DNA of 7,282 nucleotides, taken from NCBI GenBank assembly GCA_027317055.1, contig DAHVFK010000173.1, positions 1 to 7,282 of the forward strand, written 5' to 3'. The position numbers were made by a program, and so were the translations under genes. This DNA comes from Betaproteobacteria bacterium (GTDB taxonomy: Bacteria > Pseudomonadota > Gammaproteobacteria > Burkholderiales > SG8-39). Every line of letters begins with the position of its first letter. Positions within the stretch are counted from its first letter, which is position 1. Below are positions 1-5,303 of the stretch, one piece after another. The notes under the pieces are model-generated. The model had not been told where the DNA came from, ran no database searches, and saw nothing but the letters and a program-made list of their open reading frames with translations.

Positions 1-186
1 GTCGAACACCAGCTCGTCCGCGGTGCGCACCATGGCGCAGATCGCGCGCAGGGTGGTGGTCTTGCCGGCGCCGTTCGCGCCCAGAATGGTTGTGACGCTG
101 CCCTCCTCGAGCTTGAAGCTCAGGCCGCGCAGCACTTGGGTCTGGCCGTAGAACGCCTCGAGGTTGGAGACTTCGAGCAGCGCCAT
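1..186 (-). CDS. livF: LivF-type branched-chain amino acid ABC transporter ATP-binding protein (partial, N-terminal part)
   Basis: Only the first 62 codons are in the window; the gene runs off the left edge. The protein begins MALLEVSNLEAFYG and has a clear Walker A motif, GANGAGKTT, at residues 36-44, followed by TLRAI. The short spacing from the start to Walker A and the opening 'LLEVSNLEAFYG' match LivF, the second cytoplasmic ATPase of HAAT-family importers, which pairs with LivG to power uptake of branched-chain amino acids or related amides and acids. The ATG overlaps the TGA of livG by one base (TGATG), which indicates translational coupling and matches the usual LivG-LivF pairing. The substrate cannot be told from the ATPases, and no permease or binding-protein gene is visible. 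Confidence 0.9.
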   Translation of the reverse strand, partial: MALLEVSNLEAFYGQTQVLRGLSFKLEEGSVTTILGANGAGKTTTLRAICAMVRTADELVFD

Positions 187-962
187 CAGTGCCCCGTCCC
201 CAAGTAGGCCTCGATCACCTCCGGATGCCGGCGTACTTCCGCCGGCGGGCCTTCGAAGATCTTGCGCCCGAAATTCAGCACCACTACGTGGTCCGAGATC
301 GCCATCACCAGGCTCATGTGGTGCTCCACCAGCAGCACGGTCAGGTGCCGCTCGTCGCGGATTTTCCTGAACAGCTGCCCCAGCTCCTCCACCTCCTCGT
401 GATTCAGGCCGCCCGCAGGCTCGTCCAGCAGCAGCAGCTTGGGCTCGCTCGCCAGCGCACGCGCCAGCTCGACCCGCTTCTGGGTACCGAACGGCAGCGC
501 GCCGGTGGGCAGGTGTGCGACCGCGGTCAGGTCGAGGTATTCGAGCAGGCCCCAGGCCTTCTCCTCCAGCATCTTCTCTTCGCGCTGCATCCACGGCAGG
601 CGCAGCGCGTTGGAGACGAAGTCGCTGCGGCCGCGCGTCTGCGCGCCGACCAGGACGTTCTCGAGCACCGACAAGCGGTGGAACAGCGCCAGGTTCTGGA
701 ACGTGCGCCCGATCCCGATCGCGGCCATGCGGTGCGAGGCCGTGCCGAGGATCGAGCGGCGGTCGAACAGGATGTCGCCCCGGGTCGGCACGTAGAGGCA
801 GCTCAGGCAATTGAACAGCGTGGTCTTGCCCGCGCCGTTGGGGCCGATCAGCCCGAGGATGGCGTTGCGCGGCACGTCGAAGCTGATCCCGTCGAGCGCG
901 ACGATGCCGCCGAAATGAACGGCGACGTCCCGCACCTGCAAAATGCTGTCCGCCGCGCTCAC
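186..962 (-). CDS. livG: LivG-type branched-chain amino acid ABC transporter ATP-binding protein
   Basis: A 258-residue cytoplasmic ATPase, of normal LivG length. From the GTG start, motifs in order are: Walker A GPNGAGKTT at 40-48; Q-loop RTFQN with Q89; signature LPFGTQ at 156-161, the relaxed form common in LivG; Walker B LLLLDEP at 176-182, followed by the LivG-typical AGGLNHEE; and the H-loop in LLVEHHM near 214. It would form the ATPase pair with LivF and drive a HAAT-family importer. The frame stays open to an upstream ATG at 1046, but that adds a Pro/Gly-rich stretch unlike the family. The GTG at 962 gives 'SAADSILQVRDVAVHFGG', a typical LivG opening, and is preferred. No Shine-Dalgarno lies directly before this GTG; the strong one 28 nt upstream belongs to a tiny leader ORF ending in the GTGA overlap. 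A lost base that would join the two frames is an alternative explanation. Confidence 0.9.
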   Translation of the reverse strand: MSAADSILQVRDVAVHFGGIVALDGISFDVPRNAILGLIGPNGAGKTTLFNCLSCLYVPTRGDILFDRRSILGTASHRMAAIGIGRTFQNLALFHRLSVLENVLVGAQTRGRSDFVSNALRLPWMQREEKMLEEKAWGLLEYLDLTAVAHLPTGALPFGTQKRVELARALASEPKLLLLDEPAGGLNHEEVEELGQLFRKIRDERHLTVLLVEHHMSLVMAISDHVVVLNFGRKIFEGPPAEVRRHPEVIEAYLGTGH

Positions 963-985
963 GGTTGACGGCAAAGATCGTGCAT
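959..985 (-). CDS. Possible 8-codon leader ORF translationally coupled to livG
   Basis: An ATG at 985-983 lies five bases after a long, near-perfect Shine-Dalgarno (GGAGGAGGAGG on the minus strand, 1001-991). It opens an ORF encoding MHDLCRQP that ends in TGA at 961-959. This TGA overlaps the GTG start of livG in the tetranucleotide GTGA. This is the best ribosome-binding site near livG, yet it is out of frame with livG. A ribosome ending the leader peptide would be placed exactly on the livG start. The peptide has no run of a single amino acid, so classical attenuation is not indicated. An indel relative to relatives, making this the true livG start, is equally possible. Confidence 0.4.
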   Translation of the reverse strand: MHDLCRQP

Positions 986-1084
986 TAGTTCCTCCTCCTC
1001 CAGGCGGCCCCGCGCAAGGGTACCTTGCGTGCGCTGCGTCTGGCAAACCGCGACCTGACGTGTGTTAGATTGGGACCCGGTGTC
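963..1084. promoter_or_regulatory. Divergent livG / parA-like intergenic region
   Basis: This 122-bp stretch separates two divergent genes and must hold at least one promoter for each unless transcription enters from outside. For livG (minus strand) the best pair I find is TTGCCA (1046-1041) and TACCCT (1022-1017) with an 18-bp spacer; the -35 is good and the -10 weak. For the + strand gene, TG-T-TAGATT at 1063-1071 resembles an extended -10 element and would give a leader of only a few bases before the ATG at 1085. A GGGA at 1072-1075 is the only Shine-Dalgarno-like sequence before that ATG. Both promoter calls are weak matches by eye. A perfect inverted repeat lies in the middle and is listed separately. 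Confidence 0.4.
1013..1029. repeat. Perfect inverted repeat CGCAAGG-GTA-CCTTGCG, possible operator
   Basis: Two perfect 7-bp arms, CGCAAGG (1013-1019) and CCTTGCG (1023-1029), flank a 3-bp centre. The repeat lies midway between the divergent livG and parA-like starts and overlaps the candidate -10 of livG. Its position and symmetry suit binding by a dimeric regulator, and it could affect both directions. No T-run follows on either strand, so it does not look like a terminator. No regulator gene is visible in the window, and chance palindromes are common in GC-rich DNA. Confidence 0.35.
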
Positions 1085-1864
1085 ATGGCCAAGATCGCCG
1101 TATTCAACCAGAAGGGCGGGGTCGGCAAGACGACCACGTCGCTGAACGTCAGCGCGGCTCTGTCGCGCCGCGGCTACAACCCGTTATCGATCGACCTCGA
1201 TCCCCAGGCGCACCTGTCGTACATCTGCGGCGCCGCGGTAGAGCGCGCCGACGAATCGATGTTCGGCTTCTACCACCAGTCCAAGCCGCTCACGCAGCTG
1301 ATCCGGGCCTCGAGCGGCGGCTGGCTGGTGATTCCGGCGCACGTCGAGCTGTCCAAGGTCGACACCCAGTTCGGCAAGGGCGCGAACGTGCTCAACCGCC
1401 TCAACCACGGCATCGTCAGGGAGAACCTGAACACCGGGCGGCCGATCGTGATCGACTGCTGCCCGATGCTCGGCGTGCTCTCGCTGTCGGCGATCTTCGC
1501 CGCCGACCGGGTGCTGATCCCGGTCTCGGCCGATTACCTGGCGTTGAAGGGCGTGCAGCAGAGCGAAAGAACGCTCAAGGCGCTCGAGCACGTACTCAAG
1601 AAGCGCGTCGCGCGGCGCTACGTCATCACCCGCTTCGACACGCGGCGCAAGCTCTCGCACCGGATCTTCCGCGAGCTGCTCGAGCGCTACGGCGACGAGA
1701 TCTGTCACACCCGAATCTCGGAGAACGTCGCGCTGGCGGAAAGCCCGGCGGAGCAGAAGGACGTCTTCGCCCACGCGCCCGACAGCGCCGGGGCACGCAG
1801 CTACGACGAGCTGGTCGAGGAGCTGGTGCGCAGCGGCTTCATCGAGCCTCGGCCCGCGGCCTAG
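1085..1864 (+). CDS. ParA/Soj-family ATPase (orphan, no ParB visible)
   Basis: A 259-residue cytoplasmic P-loop ATPase of the MinD/ParA group. It begins MAKIAVFNQKGGVGKTT; the deviant Walker A has the signature lysine K10 and the Walker lysine K15. The Walker A' region is IDLDPQA with D37 and D39. The Walker B region is IVIDCCPMLG with D124; most ParA proteins read D-x-P-P here, so C126 replaces a proline. PVSADYLALKGVQQ follows, matching the ParA segment after Walker B. Family members bind DNA or a surface as ATP dimers and position chromosomes, plasmids or other cargo. No parB, parS-like repeat set or plasmid gene is seen, so the cargo is unknown. The ATG at 1085 is chosen because it places the P-loop at the usual distance; the open frame upstream to 1025 lacks family character. 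The stop codon overlaps the stop of the convergent neighbour. Confidence 0.9.
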   Translation: MAKIAVFNQKGGVGKTTTSLNVSAALSRRGYNPLSIDLDPQAHLSYICGAAVERADESMFGFYHQSKPLTQLIRASSGGWLVIPAHVELSKVDTQFGKGANVLNRLNHGIVRENLNTGRPIVIDCCPMLGVLSLSAIFAADRVLIPVSADYLALKGVQQSERTLKALEHVLKKRVARRYVITRFDTRRKLSHRIFRELLERYGDEICHTRISENVALAESPAEQKDVFAHAPDSAGARSYDELVEELVRSGFIEPRPAA

Positions 1865-1877
1865 CCGCCGGGCTTTT
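1852..1877 (+). terminator. Probable intrinsic terminator of the parA-like gene
   Basis: The arms GCCCG-CGGC (1852-1860) and GCCG-C-CGGGC (1864-1873) can form a nine-pair GC stem with one bulged C (1868) and a three-base loop CTA (1861-1863). TTTT (1874-1877) follows directly on the + strand. This has the layout of a Rho-independent terminator. It lies over the stop codons of both convergent genes. In the opposite direction the stem is followed by no T-run, so it should work mainly for + strand transcripts. The T-run is short. Confidence 0.5.
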
Positions 1878-2109
1878 CGTCCGTCTGCTTCGAGATCATC
1901 GAAATGATGCTCTCCAGGCTGGGGCCGTCGTCGCCGATCGTGGTGTGGATCACCCGGCACTCGGTGATCTCGCAGTGCGGGTAGACCTGGTTGAGCTTGC
2001 GCTCGGCTTCGGCCTGGTCGCGCGCCTGCACCACCAGGTTCTCCACCGGCGTGCCGCTGCGGGTGCGGATGCGGAAACCGTACTTGTACATCGAGGCGGG
2101 GGCGCTCAT
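1861..2109 (-). CDS. Conserved-looking small protein of unknown function (82 aa)
   Basis: I do not recognise a named family. The protein is soluble, with no signal peptide or membrane segment. Residues 7-58 look like a compact domain: a strand-rich part (YKYGFRIRTRSG, then ENLVVQAR), a charged helix (DQAEAERKLNQVY) and a strand (EITECRVIHTTI). A polar tail follows. It holds H45-C46 and C51, then H55 (HCEITECRVIH), which could bind metal, but this is only suggestive. It is the last gene of the leftward array, 10 bp after the SCO1 gene stop, so it is probably co-transcribed with the copper-delivery genes. ATG 2109 is used; M7 is a reasonable alternative start because the recognisable domain begins there. 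Its TAG stop overlaps the stop of the convergent parA-like gene. Confidence 0.7.
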   Translation of the reverse strand: MSAPASMYKYGFRIRTRSGTPVENLVVQARDQAEAERKLNQVYPHCEITECRVIHTTIGDDGPSLESIISMISKQTDEKPGG

Positions 2110-2119
2110 GGAGCCGATT

Positions 2120-2710
2120 CTAGCCCTGCCGCGCGCCGAGCAGGAGCTTCAGGTCGTGGGCGATGGCTTTCTCGCCGCTGTCGGGCATGACCAACAGCCG
2201 CGCGTTGCCCTCGGCGTCGAACACGAACACCGCGCTGCTGTGGGTGACGTCGTAGTTGCCGCTCGCGTCGGGCGTGCCGTAGCTGTAGCTGATGCGGTAG
2301 CGCTTGGCCAGCTCGCGCAGCTCGGCCGCGCTGCCGCGCAGGCCGGTGACGTGGGAGCCGAAGGCGCGCGCGTAGCGGTGCAAGGCTTCGAGCGTGTCGC
2401 GCTTGGGATCGACCGTGACGAACAGCACCTGCGCACCGTGCGCCGCAGGGCCCAGGTCCTTGAGCGCCGCCGCCAGCTTGACCAGCGTCGTCGGGCACAC
2501 ATCCGGGCAGTTGGTGTAGCCGAAGAACAGCAGCACCGTCCGGCCGCGGTAGTCCGCCGCGCTGACCCTGCGCCCGGAGTCGTCGGTCAGATTGAACGCG
2601 AGGTCAGGCACCACACCCTTGATGTCCTTCAGCTGCCACGGCCCGCCGCCGCCGCAGGAAGCGAGCAGCAGCGCGAGTGCCACCAGCCATGCGCGCCGCA
2701 GCCTGCTCAT
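2120..2710 (-). CDS. sco1: SCO1/SenC/PrrC-family copper chaperone lipoprotein
   Basis: A 196-residue thioredoxin-fold protein of the SCO family, which carries copper or reduces cysteines for the CuA site of cytochrome c oxidase subunit II. The N-terminus has two or three arginines, a hydrophobic stretch and the lipobox LASC with C19, so it is predicted to be a lipoprotein exported across the inner membrane. The copper/redox motif is CPDVC with C68 and C72 in GYTNCPDVCP. The third copper ligand is H157 in DVTHSSAVFVFD. VTVDPKRD at 98-105 is also family-typical. The frame is open well upstream, but that part is a shadow of the preceding gene. ATG 2710 overlaps the CtaG stop in ATGA and gives a proper signal sequence. 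The neighbours PCuAC and CtaG support copper delivery to an oxidase. Confidence 0.93.
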   Translation of the reverse strand: MSRLRRAWLVALALLLASCGGGGPWQLKDIKGVVPDLAFNLTDDSGRRVSAADYRGRTVLLFFGYTNCPDVCPTTLVKLAAALKDLGPAAHGAQVLFVTVDPKRDTLEALHRYARAFGSHVTGLRGSAAELRELAKRYRISYSYGTPDASGNYDVTHSSAVFVFDAEGNARLLVMPDSGEKAIAHDLKLLLGARQG

Positions 2711-3519
2711 TTGCTGCGCATCCAGTGCGACAGCACCACCAGGGTGCCGACGGCGTGCATCATCGCCGCCGGAATCCAGGTCACCAGGCCGCCGAGCTGC
2801 TGGTCCTCGAGCGGATCGATCGTCCATGCGCGCCCGCACACGCCGTAGACGTTGAACAGGTCGTGGGTGGCGAGCGCGATGTCCGCCCCGATCAGGATCT
2901 GCGGCACCGCGGTCAGGAGCAGCAGGCCGATGCGCGGCCCGAGGCCGATCAGCGCGCCCTGCTCGCGGGTGCGCGGGTCGAGCATCAGGAACCAGAACAG
3001 CAGTCCGTCGAGCAGCATGCTCCAGTTCATCACGTGGTAGAGCGGCCCGCTCAGCATGGCGTAGAAGTGGATCTCCGGCGTCAGCCAGAGGTAGATCAGG
3101 CCGACGAACAGGACCGGGGCGACTAACCAGTTCTGCAGCACGCGGTATGCGCCCTGCACCAGCGGATGGCGCCAGGCCGGGGTCAGCACGCGCTCGTGCA
3201 GCCGCGCCGGCAGGCCGCGCGCGATTACCGCCTGCGGCTGAGAAAGCGCGATCAGAAACGGGCCGGCGTGATGCAACACCAGGTGCTGCAGGCGATGGAT
3301 GTAGAACATGTGCTGCGACAGGTAGTCGAAATGAGTCTGCATCACGAAGTACAGCAGCGCCAGGCCGCTGAAAAAGCCGATGCGGCGCGCGACGCCGACC
3401 GCCTGGCCCGGCGGCACGCGGCGCGCGCCGCGCACGAACGCGACCGCAGCGCCCAGCGCCAGGGCCGCCGCCAACGGGGAGAATTCCCACGGCAGCAGGA
3501 AGGCGAGCCAGCCGCTCAC
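2707..3519 (-). CDS. ctaG: Caa3-type CtaG cytochrome c oxidase assembly factor (integral membrane protein)
   Basis: A 270-residue, very hydrophobic protein with about seven predicted membrane segments (roughly residues 10-30, 47-62, 72-95, 125-145, 155-180, 195-218 and 240-265). A histidine-rich stretch, H63, H70, H75, H79 and H83-H84 (including SQHMFYIHRLQH), matches the conserved part of the Caa3_CtaG family, which is needed to assemble copper-containing oxidase subunits. This is unrelated to Cox11-type CtaG despite the shared name. The frame is open upstream to 3582, but those residues overlap the PCuAC gene and look random. The GTG at 3519, four bases after the PCuAC stop, starts MSGWLAFLLPWEFSP, a natural N-terminus. 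No clear Shine-Dalgarno is seen, so coupling to PCuAC translation is likely. The end overlaps the SCO1 ATG by 4 bp. Confidence 0.88.
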   Translation of the reverse strand: MSGWLAFLLPWEFSPLAAALALGAAVAFVRGARRVPPGQAVGVARRIGFFSGLALLYFVMQTHFDYLSQHMFYIHRLQHLVLHHAGPFLIALSQPQAVIARGLPARLHERVLTPAWRHPLVQGAYRVLQNWLVAPVLFVGLIYLWLTPEIHFYAMLSGPLYHVMNWSMLLDGLLFWFLMLDPRTREQGALIGLGPRIGLLLLTAVPQILIGADIALATHDLFNVYGVCGRAWTIDPLEDQQLGGLVTWIPAAMMHAVGTLVVLSHWMRSK

Positions 3520-3523
3520 CGAG

Positions 3524-3946
3524 TCAGCGCGCTTGCAGCGACTTGACCACGAATTCGACCGGCAGGCTCGAGCCGTCGGCAAAGCGCAGCGTGATCGGCA
3601 GCCGACCGCCCGGGCGCAGCGGATGCTTGGGCCGCATCAGCATCAGGTGGTAGCCGCCCGGCGCAAAGGAGAAGGTTTTGCCTGGTGCGACCGTCACCTC
3701 GTGCACTGGACGCATGGTGAAGATTCCCCCGCGCTCGAGCGTGCGATGCATCATCACCATGCCGAAATCCGCGCACTCGGCGCCGACCAGGCTCAAGGAC
3801 TTGTCGCTCTGGTTGCTGAGCGTGAAATACCCGGCCGCGGGCGTGCCGCCCGGGATATAGCGCAGCCAGGCGTCGGCTACCGCCGCGCCGCCGGCCAGGG
3901 CCGGCAGGGCGAAGGCGAACAGCGCGGCGCAAAGAATTCCTCTCAC
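3524..3946 (-). CDS. PCuAC-family periplasmic copper chaperone
   Basis: A 140-residue exported protein. Residues 1-18 form a signal peptide with a possible cleavage site after ALA (18). The domain has the complete Cu(I) motif H-X10-M-X21-H-X-M, with H67, M78, H100 and M102, and ends the motif in the family-typical GGYHLMLM. PCuAC proteins hold Cu(I) in the periplasm and work with SCO proteins to load the CuA (and in some systems CuB) site of cytochrome oxidases. The start is GTG at 3946, four bases after the stop of the SAF oxidoreductase gene; there is no distinct Shine-Dalgarno. It heads the copper sub-cluster PCuAC-CtaG-SCO1. All four ligands are present, so the protein should be functional. 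Confidence 0.92.
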   Translation of the reverse strand: MRGILCAALFAFALPALAGGAAVADAWLRYIPGGTPAAGYFTLSNQSDKSLSLVGAECADFGMVMMHRTLERGGIFTMRPVHEVTVAPGKTFSFAPGGYHLMLMRPKHPLRPGGRLPITLRFADGSSLPVEFVVKSLQAR

Positions 3947-3950
3947 GGCT

Positions 3951-5303
3951 TCAGGCCGCGTTGCGCGCCGGAGCGCGGAACAGCGCCTCCATCTCGCGCC
4001 GGAACTTCACCGCGGTCGCGCCGGCGTCGACCGCGACGTCGCTCCACTTGACCGCCTGGCCGGCGGCGACCGGCCTGAGCACCTTCCAGCCGTGCGCGAG
4101 GCCCAACGGCAGGCAGCCCTGGGCGAGCGAATCCGCGGCCGGCATCAGTCTGCCGACCACCGTGTAGCCGCCCTCGCCGTCGAGCAGCTCGCCGGGTTTG
4201 AGGTCGCGCTTGGCGGTGGCCACCGCGTCGGCGCGCCAGCCCGTGGCGCATCCGGTCGGCTCGCCGCGCAGGCCCACCGAGGCGACCGAGATGCCGACCT
4301 CGAGCCCGATCAGGTGCCAGCGCTTGTACAGGCAGGCGTAGCGCCCGGATGGATCGGTCTTGACGCCGTACTCCATGAAGCAGCGCCGCACGTACTCGGT
4401 CTCGCCTTCGAACACCACCCAGACGCCGAAGCGGATGTCGTAGGGAATGGCGCGCCCGTCGCGCTCGAGTGACGAGACCACTTCGACCTGCCCTTTGTGG
4501 TGCAGCTGCCCGCCTTCGTCCTTCGGCCGCATGACGAAGGGAATGTCGTCCACCGCCGCCGGCGGATAGGCGAGACCGTTCGGCGCTGGCGTCAGGCCGG
4601 TGGCGTTGCACACCGCGCTGGTCTCGATCGCGGGCTTCGAGCCGTCGAGGAAGGAGTTGAACATCTTCGGGTTGAGGCCGCCGACGCGCGCCTGCTCGGG
4701 CGTCAGGCCATAGTAGCCCCATACCGTCTCGGGCGTCGACTGCGCGAAGTGCGGCAGCCATTTGTGGCCGCGCCCCGCGGCGACCACGCCGAAGCCCGCG
4801 GCGCGCGCCCAGTCCACCAGGTCGCAGATGAGCGCCGGCTGGTCGCCGTAGGCCAGGCTGTAGACCACGCCTGCGTCGGCCGCCTTCTTCGCCAGCAGCG
4901 GCCCGCAGTAGGCGTCGGCCTCGACCGTCACCATCACCACGTGCTTGCCGTGCGCGAACGCGGCGAGCGCGTGCTCGACCGCCGCGATCGGGTTGCCGGT
5001 CGCCTCGATCACGATGTCGATCGCGGGATGCGACACCAGCGCCTGCCAGTCGTCGAAAACGTGAGTGCGCCCGTCCTTCAAGGCTGAATCGATGGAAGGT
5101 GACGAATATTGCTCCGCCTTCCAGCCCACCCGCTCCAGGTTTCGCTTGGCGTTGTCGGGCGCGAGGTCCGCGATGCCGACCAGGTGCACGCCGGGGGTAT
5201 TGGGCACCTGGGCAATGTACATGGCCGCGAACTTGCCCGCGCCGATCACGCCAATCCGCAGCGGATTGTCGCGTCGTTGTTGCAGTTTCGAGTAGAGATT
5301 CAT
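3951..5303 (-). CDS. NAD(P)-dependent oxidoreductase with C-terminal SAF domain (COG4091-like 'predicted homoserine dehydrogenase')
   Basis: A 450-residue cytoplasmic enzyme. A Rossmann nucleotide-binding motif GVIGAGKFAAMYI starts at residue 18. IVIEATGNP and KHVVMVTVEADAYCGPLL follow, as in homoserine/aspartate-type dehydrogenases. Residues about 361-426 form a SAF domain (AKRDLKPGELLDGEGG onward), as in sialic acid synthase and FlgA. This architecture is that of COG4091, often labelled homoserine dehydrogenase or even FlgA by domain transfer. A true housekeeping homoserine dehydrogenase is unlikely because no ACT domain is seen and the middle part (e.g. QLHHKGQVEVVSSLERDG) is particular to this family. 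The substrate is unknown. ATG 5303 overlaps the dioxygenase stop (ATGA), with GGAGG 12 nt upstream. The open frame extending to 5822 is an overlap shadow. The tight coupling suggests it oxidises or reduces something linked to the dioxygenase product. Confidence 0.82.
   Translation of the reverse strand: MNLYSKLQQRRDNPLRIGVIGAGKFAAMYIAQVPNTPGVHLVGIADLAPDNAKRNLERVGWKAEQYSSPSIDSALKDGRTHVFDDWQALVSHPAIDIVIEATGNPIAAVEHALAAFAHGKHVVMVTVEADAYCGPLLAKKAADAGVVYSLAYGDQPALICDLVDWARAAGFGVVAAGRGHKWLPHFAQSTPETVWGYYGLTPEQARVGGLNPKMFNSFLDGSKPAIETSAVCNATGLTPAPNGLAYPPAAVDDIPFVMRPKDEGGQLHHKGQVEVVSSLERDGRAIPYDIRFGVWVVFEGETEYVRRCFMEYGVKTDPSGRYACLYKRWHLIGLEVGISVASVGLRGEPTGCATGWRADAVATAKRDLKPGELLDGEGGYTVVGRLMPAADSLAQGCLPLGLAHGWKVLRPVAAGQAVKWSDVAVDAGATAVKFRREMEALFRAPARNAA

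Noticed and set aside
189..968. Long + strand open frame (259 codons) across the livG region
   Set aside because: It is antisense to livG, whose ABC motifs are complete. The + strand product is Arg/Gln/His-rich with no domain, as expected from the opposite strand of a GC-rich gene.
1184..1960. Minus-strand open frame (258 codons) over the parA-like gene
   Set aside because: It is a shadow of the ParA frame. The product is rich in Arg, Asp and His with no motif, and it also overlaps the 82-aa gene in another frame.
1991..2848. + strand open frame (285 codons) over SCO1 and CtaG
   Set aside because: It crosses three minus-strand genes with recognised or plausible products and shows no domain of its own.
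2711..3490. N-terminal extension of the SCO1 frame upstream of 2710, suggesting a fusion protein
   Set aside because: The extension overlaps CtaG out of frame and is Arg/Ala/Pro-rich. The ATG at 2710 begins a proper lipoprotein signal and overlaps the CtaG stop in ATGA.
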